A stretch of 64,000 nucleotides of DNA from Methanoregula sp. PtaU1.Bin051 (GTDB lineage Archaea; Halobacteriota; Methanomicrobia; Methanomicrobiales; Methanospirillaceae). A model generated the notes under the pieces. That model ran no database searches and was not told where the DNA came from. It saw only the letters and a list, made by a program, of their open reading frames with translations. How positions within the stretch are numbered: position 1 is the stretch's first letter; each line of letters begins with the position of its first letter. The DNA is taken from positions 55,351 through 119,350 of the forward strand of contig MVRE01000004.1 in NCBI GenBank assembly GCA_002067895.1, in the 5' to 3' direction. Positions 1 to 8,820 of the stretch are shown here, piece by piece. The position numbers and the translations under genes were made by a program.

Positions 1-294
1 TTTACCATCAGTTATCCGGCCCCGACTGTTTCAGGTATTACACCGGCAAATTCCGGGAATGCGACTTCAGTTTCTATCACAAATCTCGCGGGAACAAATT
101 TCCGCGATGGAGCAACCGTTAAACTGATCCGTACCGGTTATACAGATGTAGTAGCAACGGATGTTGCCATTGTCTCGCCGACTCAGATCACCTGCAGTTT
201 CGATCTGGAAGGCGTTGAATTAGGATTATGGAATGTTCAGGTCACTAATTCGGATTCCCAATCTTCAACATATTCAGGATTTACTGTCTCATAG
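1..294 (+). CDS. C-terminal end of an IPT/TIG-domain surface protein (partial)
   Basis: Open reading frame 1 runs from the window edge to a TAG at 292-294. The 97 residues form one IPT/TIG immunoglobulin-like unit: a proline-rich start (PAPTVSGITP), a central GTNFRDGATVKL stretch, and a VQVTNSDS-type closing strand. The same unit occurs in the next gene, so the two are tandem paralogues. TIG domains in archaeal secreted proteins are cell-surface modules for binding or adhesion. The N-terminus lies outside the window, so signal peptide and total length are unknown. Confidence 0.8.
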   Translation, partial: FTISYPAPTVSGITPANSGNATSVSITNLAGTNFRDGATVKLIRTGYTDVVATDVAIVSPTQITCSFDLEGVELGLWNVQVTNSDSQSSTYSGFTVS

Positions 295-303
295 TAAGAT
301 CTA

Positions 304-311
304 TTTTTTTT
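304..311 (+). terminator. T-tract terminator after the IPT/TIG gene
   Basis: Eight consecutive T residues begin ten bases after the TAG stop of the partial gene. Oligo-T tracts without a strong hairpin are the usual intrinsic termination signal in archaea. Position and length fit, but no transcript evidence is available. Confidence 0.4.
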
Positions 312-400
312 ATCAGGATCACTCCCAAAGGATCTGCTGTGCATACTGTTAAAACACAAAATAATTATGGCACCGGCAGGTACGCTCTACTGGTGATTGC

Positions 401-1378
401 ATGAAATTTTATCCTCTCATCGCAGGCATCCTTATCCTGTTGCTTCTCGCTGCAGGGTGCTCTGAAGATGCAGGGCCTGATACCGCGACACCTGAACCCA
501 CGACAGCTTCAACAGGGGCGCTCTATATGGCAGGTGATATCGCGGCGAAGACTGCAACACAACCCCAGCCTCTCTGGCTCGTAATTAAATACGATCAGGT
601 AACCGATAAGTATGAACGCGCCCTGATCTATAAAAAATCTGACGGCAGCTGGGGATACCGGAAGGACAACAGGACTGAGTTGTCTGACCGGGCAACAATG
701 GAGAAAGTCTATCCGGTTAAAATAACTCATGTGACAGTCTCCACGATCCCCATCATATCGTCGACACCGTCAACGACAGTGACGACAACGACTGCAGCCT
801 CGCTGGGTCCTGCTCCGGAGATTACCAGCATCACCCCCAATACCGGAGCGATGGGTTCCTCGGTTTCAGTCTCCAGTCTTGCAGGGAATAATTTTGTATC
901 CGGTGCAACGGTAAAACTCATCGGGGCAAACGGATACACGATTGCGGCAACCGATGTCCTGGCCATCGATACGAAGATTACCTGCATTATCAACCTGAAT
1001 ACTGCGATTGCCGGGAAATACGATGTGGTTGTTACCAACCCGGACGGGCGGCTGGCACTACTCACAGGGGGATTTACGATCACCGAAGCGGCACCCGTCG
1101 TCACAGCTATCGATCCAGCTGGAGGCAAAGCTGGAGAAACAGTCACCCTCGCTGTCAGCGGTCACAACTTCAAGACACCTGCCAAAGTGTATTTTGATTA
1201 TAACGGGGCAGAACTAGAAGGAGCAAATGTTGAAGTGAAATCAGCTTCGCAGATCACGCTGGTTCTGGGAATCCCGTCAAATGCCCCGCTCGGTGAATGG
1301 GACGTCATAGTCAGGAACGTGGCAGACAAACAGAACGGAACAGCATTGAATATGTTCACAATCAGTAACTCAACGTGA
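401..1378 (+). CDS. IPT/TIG-domain lipoprotein
   Basis: This is a 325-residue secreted protein. A hydrophobic signal ends in a lipobox-like LLLAAGC at residues 15-21, so the mature protein is probably lipid-anchored at the cysteine. A short N-terminal region (about 40-110) has no recognised fold. A Thr/Ser-rich linker at about 115-135 leads to two IPT/TIG repeats (about 138-228 and 232-322). The first repeat resembles the partial protein upstream (NNFVSGATVKL against TNFRDGATVKL), which suggests local duplication. Probable role: surface binding or structure; the ligand is unknown. Confidence 0.8.
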   Translation: MKFYPLIAGILILLLLAAGCSEDAGPDTATPEPTTASTGALYMAGDIAAKTATQPQPLWLVIKYDQVTDKYERALIYKKSDGSWGYRKDNRTELSDRATMEKVYPVKITHVTVSTIPIISSTPSTTVTTTTAASLGPAPEITSITPNTGAMGSSVSVSSLAGNNFVSGATVKLIGANGYTIAATDVLAIDTKITCIINLNTAIAGKYDVVVTNPDGRLALLTGGFTITEAAPVVTAIDPAGGKAGETVTLAVSGHNFKTPAKVYFDYNGAELEGANVEVKSASQITLVLGIPSNAPLGEWDVIVRNVADKQNGTALNMFTISNST

Positions 1379-1475
1379 ATGCATCTGTCCTTCTCTCTCC
1401 AAATATTTTGGATCTTCCGGAAAGAAAATCCATTCATTATCAAAAGATTCTCCAGCAACAATTTATTGCAGGATT

Positions 1476-1485
1476 TTTTTATATT
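1476..1485 (+). promoter_or_regulatory. TATA box of the tspO-like gene
   Basis: The sequence TTTTTATATT is centred about 22 bases before the TTG start at 1503. Archaeal transcription starts about 25 bases after the TATA centre, so the mRNA would begin at or very near the start codon. This supports the otherwise weak TTG start and a leaderless message. Confidence 0.45.
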
Positions 1486-1502
1486 GTATTACGTGAACGC
1501 AC

Positions 1503-2003
1503 TTGGCCGTCCGTAATGTATTCCGGCTCCTGCTCTCCATCGGGGCGGTGTATATCATCGGTATTATCGCATTCTTAATCGCAGCGCAACTCCTCCCCAC
1601 CTGGTACGCATCCCTGAACAAACCACGTTTCATCCCGTCTGATACCCTGTTCGTGCCGATCGGAATGCTAATATGCTTCCTGCTGGGGCTCTCGCTGTAT
1701 CTTATCTGGAATGCGGGTTCTGTAACAAAAGACAGAAAATTCTGCCTCTACCTCTTCGTTACCATGCTCATCCTGAACCTCGTCGGGCTCTATGTATTTT
1801 TCGATCTTAAATCCCCGTTCATGGCGCTAATAACAATGATCATGCAACTTGCGATCGTTATTTCGACGACAATCGAGGCTTTCAGGGTGTCTGTTCCGGC
1901 TAGTATTTTACTGATTCCCTATCTTATCGCCTGCCTGATAGCTGCAATTGCTAGTTATTTGATTATAGTTATGAATCCAGGGTTGCCGCTTATGGTAATC
2001 TGA
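1503..2003 (+). CDS. tspO: TspO/MBR family membrane protein
   Basis: The 166-residue protein has five predicted hydrophobic helices, the TspO topology. The family hallmark WYASLNKPRFIPSD follows the first helix, matching the conserved W-Y-x-x-L-x-K-P-x-x-x-P loop. TspO proteins bind porphyrins and other hydrophobic ligands and take part in tetrapyrrole and stress responses in bacteria; the archaeal role is not established. It starts at TTG, which the TATA box just upstream supports. Nearby genes do not clarify its task. Confidence 0.75.
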   Translation: MAVRNVFRLLLSIGAVYIIGIIAFLIAAQLLPTWYASLNKPRFIPSDTLFVPIGMLICFLLGLSLYLIWNAGSVTKDRKFCLYLFVTMLILNLVGLYVFFDLKSPFMALITMIMQLAIVISTTIEAFRVSVPASILLIPYLIACLIAAIASYLIIVMNPGLPLMVI

Positions 2004-2078
2004 ACATGGAATAAGTTATACGTTCAAACCACAGGTTTTTCAGGACAGCGCACACACCGATGTCGTGGGAATGCGTGT

Positions 2079-3347
2079 ATGCCAATAACACGGATTGCGG
2101 CCGCCAATTTCAAGAGTTTTTCCGAACTGGATGTTCCACTTTCCCCCTTCAACGTGGTGATCGGTTCCAATGCTTCGGGGAAATCCAACTTTATCTCGAT
2201 ATTTAAATTCCTGCGGGATATTGCAAAGAACGGCCTTGTCAATGCAATTGCAATGCAGGGAGGTCCTGAGTACCTCAGGAATACAAAGATAGGGCTCTCC
2301 CGGGAGCTATCCATCAGGGTCGATTACCGGCCGGAACCGCGGTTCGAGATTATCAAGGAGGAGCCTGAGAACGCCCGGGTTATCGCCGCACTTTCAATGG
2401 AGTCTACTTACGAATTCTCCATCAGGTTCCACGAACCGGGACAGGGTTTCTCGATAACCCGCGACCGGCTCACCATCCGCTGCGGGGTATTTGAATGCGG
2501 GCGCAGCTGCAAGGATCCTGCCGTAGAGGGGCATTTGCTCGGGACGGGGACGATTATCGTGACCAGCAGCGGCGGTTTTGTCACGACTGATATCGATCTG
2601 CCCGGGGAATGCCCGTTTACGGAAAAAGACGTGCTGCCTGCCGTGTTCAAACGCCGCCCGATACCGGAGAAGACACTCCTTCTGGAAAGCCCGTATGCCT
2701 ATCCTTTGCCGCATCTCGAAAAATTCTTTGACCGGATGGCCGTCTACGACATCGATCCCAAGCTGCCCAGAAAAGGCGTTGTCATCACGGGGAAGAGCGA
2801 GCTCGAGGAGGATGGCGGCAACCTTGCCCTCGTCATCAAGCTGATCAGCGAGGATCCTGAGAAGAGGCGGAAACTGGCAAACCTGATAAAAGACGTCCTG
2901 CCCTTTATCGAGGATTTTTCCGTGCAGAAATTCATGGACGTGTCCCTGATCCTGACACTGCGGGAGCGGTACGCGAAGCAGCACGACCTCCCGGCATCGT
3001 CGCTCTCTGACGGTACGATTACAATCTTCGCACTCATCGTCGTACTCTATTTTGAGAACAAGCCGTTCATCATCATCGAGGAACCGGTCAGCCATATCCA
3101 CCCATTTCTGGTCTCCCGCATCCTGTCCATGATGAAGGAAGTGTCTGCCCACCGCCAACTGATGGTCACGACCCATAGTGCCGAAGTTGTCAAACATACC
3201 TCGCTTGAGGACATCCTGCTCATATCCCGTGACAGTGAGGGTTTCTCAATCGTGTCACGGCCCGCAGACAAGGAAGAGGTTAAAACGTTCCTTGAAAACG
3301 AGGTCGGAATCGAGGAACTCTATATCCAGAACCTCCTGGGCCTCTGA
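2079..3347 (+). CDS. ABC-type AAA ATPase, first gene of a two-gene OLD/AbiL-like pair
   Basis: This 422-residue protein has the layout of SMC/RecF-like AAA_21 ATPases. Walker A is GSNASGKS (29-36), an ABC signature-like LSDGT lies near residue 310, Walker B is IIIEEP near 330-335, and a TTHSAEV switch histidine follows near 365-371. The insert between Walker A and the signature is moderate in size with no long coiled coil. The next gene starts two bases after its stop, so the two are cotranscribed and probably form a complex. Such ATPases power split OLD/PARIS/AbiL-type anti-phage systems; the assignment to defence is inference. Confidence 0.75.
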   Translation: MPITRIAAANFKSFSELDVPLSPFNVVIGSNASGKSNFISIFKFLRDIAKNGLVNAIAMQGGPEYLRNTKIGLSRELSIRVDYRPEPRFEIIKEEPENARVIAALSMESTYEFSIRFHEPGQGFSITRDRLTIRCGVFECGRSCKDPAVEGHLLGTGTIIVTSSGGFVTTDIDLPGECPFTEKDVLPAVFKRRPIPEKTLLLESPYAYPLPHLEKFFDRMAVYDIDPKLPRKGVVITGKSELEEDGGNLALVIKLISEDPEKRRKLANLIKDVLPFIEDFSVQKFMDVSLILTLRERYAKQHDLPASSLSDGTITIFALIVVLYFENKPFIIIEEPVSHIHPFLVSRILSMMKEVSAHRQLMVTTHSAEVVKHTSLEDILLISRDSEGFSIVSRPADKEEVKTFLENEVGIEELYIQNLLGL

Positions 3348-3349
3348 TC

Positions 3350-3898
3350 ATGAAAAAACGGCTCTTTATCCTGGTCGAAGGGGAGGACGACGTACGGTTC
3401 TTTGGCAGGATTGTAAAACCCCTTTTTACCGGCCGGTACGATTCCGTTGAAATTGTGCCGTATGCGTCAATCAAGCGGGAGAAGGTGAGCAGGTTCATCA
3501 AAAGCATCCGGCTGATGAAGAACGATTACATTTTTGTATCTGATATCGATGCCGAACGCTCGGTTGCAGACAAAAAACAGATCCTCTACTACCGGTACAG
3601 CGACGTGGAAGGTAAGAGAATCATCATCGTAATCCAGGAGATCGAAAGCTGGTATCTCGCGGGACTTTCGGATCATGCGGCCCGCAAATTAGGTATGGAT
3701 CCTCTCATGGCAACGGATGAGATTACCAAAGAGGATTTTAACCGCCTGATACCGAAGAGGTTCAATTCACGTATCGATTTCATGTTCGAGATCCTCAAAT
3801 TCTTCTCTCTACCGGACGCGGCCGCAAAAAACCGGTCATTCTCGTTCTTTGCTCACAGGTATTATCTGGGTGCGGAATCCGATCTCCGGCAGCGGTAA
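3350..3898 (+). CDS. TOPRIM-like (DUF4276/RloB-type) partner of the ATPase
   Basis: The 182-residue protein opens with a TOPRIM-like strand and acidic motif (ILVEGEDDVRFF, 7-18). A DID triad follows near residue 64 in YIFVSDIDAE, and then IQEIESWYLAGL, typical of DUF4276-like proteins. These residues would bind Mg2+ in a nuclease or nucleotidyl-transfer centre. It sits two bases after the ATPase gene. By analogy with OLD-family, Gabija and PARIS systems it is the likely effector, with the ATPase as sensor or regulator. A non-defence DNA-repair role is possible. Confidence 0.65.
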   Translation: MKKRLFILVEGEDDVRFFGRIVKPLFTGRYDSVEIVPYASIKREKVSRFIKSIRLMKNDYIFVSDIDAERSVADKKQILYYRYSDVEGKRIIIVIQEIESWYLAGLSDHAARKLGMDPLMATDEITKEDFNRLIPKRFNSRIDFMFEILKFFSLPDAAAKNRSFSFFAHRYYLGAESDLRQR

Positions 3899-3996
3899 TG
3901 TGCTTTAAAAGGGATCATTATTTATTGAATACGTATTATCGAAACGGTTATCCCCTGACTCATGGTATTTTTACAGAAGTTCAGAGTTGATTTTTT

Positions 3997-4155
3997 ATGG
4001 AAAAGTATGTATGTTCGATCTGCGGCCATGAGTATGATCCTTCCAAGGGAGAACCATTACAGAATATTCCGGCAGGAATTCCGTTTGAATCATTGCCCCC
4101 TGACTGGACATGCCCGGTCTGCGGCGCTGAAAAACGGCTTTTTAAAAAGGCCTGA
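3997..4155 (+). CDS. Rubredoxin
   Basis: A 52-residue protein with the two rubredoxin iron-binding knuckles: C-S-I-C-G-H at residues 6-11 and C-P-V-C-G-A at 39-44, separated by the conserved Y-D-P and P-P-D-W segments. Four cysteines bind one iron. It transfers electrons at low potential. The stop lies 12 bases before the FprA gene, which strongly suggests an operon in which rubredoxin works with the flavodiiron protein or in a wider oxidative-stress chain. It is short and easily missed. Confidence 0.92.
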   Translation: MEKYVCSICGHEYDPSKGEPLQNIPAGIPFESLPPDWTCPVCGAEKRLFKKA

Positions 4156-4167
4156 AACGGGGCGGTC

Positions 4168-5352
4168 ATGGTAGCACGCGAAATCTCTGCCGGTATCTGG
4201 TCAGTCGGTGCCATTGACTGGGATCGCCGGCTTTTCGATGAACTGATCCCTCTTCCGAACGGCACGAGCTATAATGCCTACCTTGTCAGGGGCAGGGATA
4301 AGACTGCGCTTATCGACACCGTGGATCCTTCAAAGGAATATGATCTGGTCAGCAACCTTATCCGGCTCGGTATCGAGAAGATTGACTACATCGTCATCAA
4401 CCATGCAGAACAGGACCATGCCGGTTCACTCCCGATGATTCTCGAGTTCTATCCGGATGCGGCAGTCGTGACCAACGCAAAGTGCAGGGATCTCTTAATC
4501 GCCCTGCTTCACGTCCCCCCCGAGAAGTTCAAGATTGTTGCAGATCGTGACATACTATCACTTGGCGACCGGACGCTTGAGTTCATCCTGACTCCGTGGA
4601 CGCACTGGCCGGAGACCCAGCTGACATTCCTGTGCGAGGATAAAATCCTCTTTCCCTGCGATTTGTTCGGTTCACATGTCGCAGGAAGTGACCTGTTCAT
4701 GCGGGACGATTGGGCGGCATACGTCTCCGCAAAACGCTATTATGCCGAGATCATGATGCCGTTCCGTAACAGTATCAGGGGATACATTGATACCGTGCGG
4801 GCTCTCTCGCCCGTAATGATCGCCCCAAGCCATGGCCCGATTTATAAGGATCCGGCCTTCATCCTCGATGCATATGATGACTGGACCTCGGATACTGTCA
4901 GGAACGAAGTCGTGCTCCCGTTCACTTCGATGCATGGCAGTACGGCAAAGATGGTGGACTACTTCACTGATGCCCTGCTTGCACGGGGGATCGCGGTCAA
5001 ACCGTTCAACCTTTCAAAGACGGATATCGGCGAACTTGCCATGGCACTTGTCGATGCAGCGACGATCGTAATCGCGACACCCACCGTTCTGTTCGGCCCC
5101 CACCCGCAGGTCATTTATGCCACATACCTTGCCAACATGTTGCGCCCCAAGGCTCGTTTCGCATCCGTAATCGGATCTTATGGCTGGGGGGGGAAATCGG
5201 CAGAAATCCTCGTAAAGATGCTGGATCATGTCAAGGCAGAAGTCCTCGAGCCGGTCGTCGTCAGAGGGCTTCCCGATGAAACAGCCCTGCGGGGGCTGGA
5301 CCGGCTGGCAGACGATATCGCACGGAAACACAAGGAAATCAGTGCTGTATGA
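4168..5352 (+). CDS. fprA: FprA-type flavodiiron protein (F420H2 oxidase)
   Basis: The 394-residue protein has an N-terminal metallo-beta-lactamase-like diiron domain and a C-terminal flavodoxin domain. The diiron ligands H79-x-E81-x-D83-H84 are visible in HAEQDHAG, with further ligands in the THWPET, PCDLFG and PSHGP segments. The FMN-binding loop appears as TSMHGSTAKM near residue 253. In methanogens FprA reduces O2 to water using F420H2, protecting the cell during oxygen exposure. Rubredoxin is directly upstream. No C-terminal rubredoxin or flavin reductase fusion is present. Confidence 0.92.
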   Translation: MVAREISAGIWSVGAIDWDRRLFDELIPLPNGTSYNAYLVRGRDKTALIDTVDPSKEYDLVSNLIRLGIEKIDYIVINHAEQDHAGSLPMILEFYPDAAVVTNAKCRDLLIALLHVPPEKFKIVADRDILSLGDRTLEFILTPWTHWPETQLTFLCEDKILFPCDLFGSHVAGSDLFMRDDWAAYVSAKRYYAEIMMPFRNSIRGYIDTVRALSPVMIAPSHGPIYKDPAFILDAYDDWTSDTVRNEVVLPFTSMHGSTAKMVDYFTDALLARGIAVKPFNLSKTDIGELAMALVDAATIVIATPTVLFGPHPQVIYATYLANMLRPKARFASVIGSYGWGGKSAEILVKMLDHVKAEVLEPVVVRGLPDETALRGLDRLADDIARKHKEISAV

Positions 5353-5433
5353 TGGTCTGAAACGATAATAACCCAATTTTTCGTTATCCTTTTTGCAAAC
5401 ACTCATAGAGAATCAGGAGCAATCCTTGTTAAC

Positions 5434-6891
5434 ATGAAGCGGCATCTCTACCTGTCAACGATTCTTGCTGATGTCGGAGAACCGCTTCTCTTTGTTTCCC
5501 CGCTCACCTGTATCCCTCTCGTTGTCGCTATCCTCTTTGGCGAATGGAAAATCCTTCCCTCGATGGCATCGGTTCCGGTCATCTTCCTGCTTCTCGGGCT
5601 TGCCCTGAAACGTCTCCCGAAGAGCGGGCAGGAAAAACGGCTCTCTGCCGCGATGTGCTCGGTAGCTCTTTTCTGGCTCATCTGTGCGGCAGTCAGCGGG
5701 ATTCCATTCGTGTTCGGGGTGCACATGAGCGTTACGGATTCGCTGTTCGAAGGGATGGCCGGTTGGACCAGTACCGCATTTTCGATGGCAAGGGATTTGG
5801 ATACCATGCCGTTCACTCTCCTTTTCTGGCGTTCATATATGCAATGGATCGGGGGGATCGCGATTGTCGCGTTCTCCATCGCCATGGCGAGCAGTACCGG
5901 TCTCTTTACAACAAAAATGCTCAGGAGCGAGAGCAGGGACGAGCCACCAATGCACGGGGTTATCACCGCGGGAAGGGCCCTGTACGGGATCTATGCCCTG
6001 CTCACCTTTATCGCAATCGGGTTAATCCTCTTTACCGGCCTCTCTCTCTGGGATTCGGTCAACCTTGCAATGACAACGATATCGACCGGCGGTTTCACCG
6101 TTCATTCGCAGGGCATCATCTATTACCAAAATATACTCCTTGAACTGGTCCTGATCCCGATCATGATCGCCGGGGCTCTCCCGTTCAAGCTTTACTTTCT
6201 GATCCTCCAGAACAGAAAGTGGAGCTTTTTCGGCGACGAGCAGGTCAAGCTCTTTTTTATAATCCTTGCGGCAGGCGTTGCCTTTCTAACATTTGATCAG
6301 GTCTATTTCGAAAATACAGACGTTCTGATCGCTCTCGGACAGGGACTTTTTATGGCCACATCGGCCTTAACCACAACCGGGTTCCAGATCGCAAGACCGG
6401 ATGCATGGGCGGGAGTTACACTCCTTTTCTTAACGATGCTGGTTTTTATCGGGGGATCGGCCGGAAGTACGGCCGGAGGCATCAAGCTGAACCGTGTCGC
6501 TCTCGCTTACCGTGGCATGTTATGGTGGTTCAAGCGTGCTTTCGTGAGCGCAAAAGTGATCGTACCTCTCAGGATCGAAGGGAAAGTGATCCCCCGGGCA
6601 ACGGCCGAGATCGAGATGGCGAAGAACATGCTCGTCATCATTCTCTCGGTCGTCATTGTCTTTATCTCAACCCTGCTGGTGCTCCAGTTCCATATTACCT
6701 CGTTCTCAATCTCGGAGGTTCTTTTTGATACGATATCCGCATTATCGACCTGCGGCCTTACAACCGGTTATGTCTCCTATGACATGCCGGTGCTCTCCAA
6801 ATGGATCTTCATCGGCATGATGTGGGTAGGCAGGCTCGAGGTGATCCCGGTCATGATGCTGATAATCGCGCTCATCCGCGACCCTGAATAA
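5434..6891 (+). CDS. trkH: TrkH family potassium transporter subunit
   Basis: The 485-residue polytopic membrane protein matches TrkH/KtrB in length and pattern. It has four membrane-pore-membrane repeats with filter-like turns (TTISTGGFT, TTTGFQ, STCGLTTG) and the GGSAGSTAGGIKLNR segment that is highly characteristic of TrkH. It imports K+ with a gating TrkA NAD-binding subunit. No trkA gene lies next to it, so the partner must be encoded elsewhere. Start at ATG 5434. Confidence 0.9.
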   Translation: MKRHLYLSTILADVGEPLLFVSPLTCIPLVVAILFGEWKILPSMASVPVIFLLLGLALKRLPKSGQEKRLSAAMCSVALFWLICAAVSGIPFVFGVHMSVTDSLFEGMAGWTSTAFSMARDLDTMPFTLLFWRSYMQWIGGIAIVAFSIAMASSTGLFTTKMLRSESRDEPPMHGVITAGRALYGIYALLTFIAIGLILFTGLSLWDSVNLAMTTISTGGFTVHSQGIIYYQNILLELVLIPIMIAGALPFKLYFLILQNRKWSFFGDEQVKLFFIILAAGVAFLTFDQVYFENTDVLIALGQGLFMATSALTTTGFQIARPDAWAGVTLLFLTMLVFIGGSAGSTAGGIKLNRVALAYRGMLWWFKRAFVSAKVIVPLRIEGKVIPRATAEIEMAKNMLVIILSVVIVFISTLLVLQFHITSFSISEVLFDTISALSTCGLTTGYVSYDMPVLSKWIFIGMMWVGRLEVIPVMMLIIALIRDPE

Positions 6892-6961
6892 CAATATACT
6901 CCGGTCAGTTACTCCGGTCAGTCTCAGCACAACTTTTTTTGGTTTAACATCAGCAGATCTC

Positions 6962-6968
6962 ATATAAA
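6962..6968 (+). promoter_or_regulatory. TATA box of the nitrogenase-like operon
   Basis: ATATAAA lies 22-28 bases before ATG 6990. It overlaps an in-frame upstream ATG at 6969, so that ATG cannot be the normal start. Transcription would begin near 6988-6991, giving a leaderless or nearly leaderless mRNA starting at MKQIALYG. Confidence 0.5.
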
Positions 6969-6989
6969 ATGCCCGCTAACCGGATCATG

Positions 6990-7802
6990 ATGAAACAGAT
7001 CGCCCTGTACGGTAAGGGAGGCATCGGTAAGTCGACGACGTCTGCAAACCTCTCCGCTGCGCTCTCCCTGCAGGGATACGATGTCCTGCAGATCGGCTGC
7101 GATCCCAAGCGCGACAGCACCCGCATGCTGATGCACGGGAATTTTATCCCTACGGTGATGGATCTTGTCCGCGAACGCGGAGAGGCGCAGCTGAGGAAAG
7201 AGGACGTTGTCCACAACGGGTTCAATGGTGTACGCTGTGTCGAAGCCGGAGGCCCGGAACCCGGTGTCGGCTGTGCGGGGCGCGGGATCATCGCAACCTT
7301 CCAGATTCTGGAAAAGTTCGGGGCGCTGTCAGGCGATGTAATCGTATACGATGTGCTGGGGGATGTTGTCTGCGGCGGGTTTGCGATGCCCATGCGGGAG
7401 GGATATGCGCAGGAGATCTACCTTGTCACTTCGGGCGAACTGATGTCGCTCTATGCCGCAAACAACATCTGCAAGGCGATAAAGAGACTCTCGTCACGGG
7501 TAAAGAGCACGTGCCGGCTCGCCGGGGTCATCTGCAATGCAAGGAATATGCCCCGGGAAGAGGAACTCGTAGCAGAATTCGCCCTTCGGGTGAACAGCAG
7601 TCTCGTCGAATTCATACCCCGCGACCGGATCGTGCAGCTTGCCGAGCTGAACAAGCAGACTGTTATCGAATATGCGCAGGAGTCCTCCCAGGCCCTGCAC
7701 TACCGCTCGCTTGCTGCATGTGTGATAAAGAATACCAACCTTACGATCCCATCGCCGCTTGAGATCGATGCCCTCGAATCCCTCGCCCTCGAATTCATGT
7801 AG
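6990..7802 (+). CDS. NifH-like iron protein of a nitrogenase-like system
   Basis: The 270-residue protein is a full NifH/BchL/CfbC-family ATPase. It has P-loop GKGGIGKST (8-16), switch region GCDPKRDST (37-45) and the two cysteines that bridge a [4Fe-4S] cluster between subunits (C95 in GVGCAGRG, C128 in VVCGGFAMP). It would pass electrons to the two following component-1-like proteins with ATP hydrolysis. The next gene overlaps its 3' end. It resembles the reductase of F430 biosynthesis (CfbC), but the two-subunit partner and absence of cfbB/cfbE neighbours argue against a simple cfbCD unit. No other nif genes are nearby. ATG 6987 is an equally possible start. Confidence 0.9.
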   Translation: MKQIALYGKGGIGKSTTSANLSAALSLQGYDVLQIGCDPKRDSTRMLMHGNFIPTVMDLVRERGEAQLRKEDVVHNGFNGVRCVEAGGPEPGVGCAGRGIIATFQILEKFGALSGDVIVYDVLGDVVCGGFAMPMREGYAQEIYLVTSGELMSLYAANNICKAIKRLSSRVKSTCRLAGVICNARNMPREEELVAEFALRVNSSLVEFIPRDRIVQLAELNKQTVIEYAQESSQALHYRSLAACVIKNTNLTIPSPLEIDALESLALEFM

Positions 7803-8820
7803 GTTTGAGGGCTGCACCCTGACCGGGGCCCTGTCTGTTACGACGTCCGTCTGCGACAGCATCAGTGTCGTTCACGGACCCTCAGGGTGTGCCCACCATA
7901 ATTTCTCGCTACTGCACACGACCGGCATTGACAACGACCGTATCACATTTCCCCGTCTTGTCTCCTCGGGAATGCAGGATGCCGAGATCGTTTTCGGCGG
8001 AGAGGAAGCGCTGGAACGTGCGATCCGGTCTGCGGTCTCGGACAATGCGTCTGTAATATATGTTCTCTCGACCTGCATTGCCGAGACTATCGGAGATGAC
8101 GTGAAAGCTGTCTGCTCCAGGGACTGGGGCGTCCCGGTCATCCCGATACCGACTGCCGGGTTTCTCGGGGGATCGTTCCAGAAAGGTGTTAATAACGCGC
8201 TTCTGGCAGTTGCCGGCTCGGCACCGATATCCTCACAAGGAGTACGCTTACCGGGACTTGTCAATATCATCGGCGAAAAGAATCTTGAGTTTGAGGTGGA
8301 GGAGAATTACCGGGAGGTCGTGCGGCTCCTCTCGCTGCTTGGTCTTCGCGTGAACCTCCGGTTCGTCCACAGGATCCGTGCTGATGAGATCGCACGGCTT
8401 GGCTCAGCGTCATTTAATATCCTGCGTGATGAGGATCTGGGAGTTATCGGGGAGGAGTTATCGAGAAGGTTCGGGACTCCTGCGGTTACATCTTTTCCGG
8501 CCGGGTTCTCAGGCACCCTTAAGTTCCTTGAGACTGCCGCGGGAATATACGGGGCGGATCCTGCCGAAGCAATTGCAAAGGAACGGCAGGTACAGGAGTT
8601 CCTGATCCGGGATTTTGCTGATATCGCCGGTCTTGCGATCAGCGCCGATCACCTGGTCGATGGATCTTCATGTAATCTGGCTGTCCGTGAAATCACCGGC
8701 TTACTTGATATGGAGGTTGTCCGGGATGGTGCCCGCGTGCCGATACCGCCTGTACCGCCGGTTGGTACGACCGGCATTAAAAGGATGCTTCACCGCTGGA
8801 GGCGAGCTGTCCATGCCTGA
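7768..8820 (+). CDS. NifD-like component-1 subunit of a nitrogenase-like enzyme
   Basis: About 350 residues from ATG 7768 (a TTG at 7759 is in frame), overlapping the NifH-like gene by 35 bases. Cysteines C16 (EGCTLTG), C41 (GPSGCAHH) and C103 ([12 protein letters not shown]) match the triad that holds the P-cluster or its [4Fe-4S] equivalent. Family length is shorter than NifD (about 480), so the region that holds the FeMo-cofactor ligands appears reduced. It probably forms a heterotetramer with the next protein. Substrate unknown; candidates are a tetrapyrrole or a small sulfur or carbon compound. Confidence 0.85.
   Translation: MPSNPSPSNSCRFEGCTLTGALSVTTSVCDSISVVHGPSGCAHHNFSLLHTTGIDNDRITFPRLVSSGMQDAEIVFGGEEALERAIRSAVSDNASVIYVLSTCIAETIGDDVKAVCSRDWGVPVIPIPTAGFLGGSFQKGVNNALLAVAGSAPISSQGVRLPGLVNIIGEKNLEFEVEENYREVVRLLSLLGLRVNLRFVHRIRADEIARLGSASFNILRDEDLGVIGEELSRRFGTPAVTSFPAGFSGTLKFLETAAGIYGADPAEAIAKERQVQEFLIRDFADIAGLAISADHLVDGSSCNLAVREITGLLDMEVVRDGARVPIPPVPPVGTTGIKRMLHRWRRAVHA

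Noticed and set aside
6969..6989. Extended NifH-like N-terminus from ATG 6969
   Set aside because: The codon lies inside the TATA element; residues MPANRI are not family-like.
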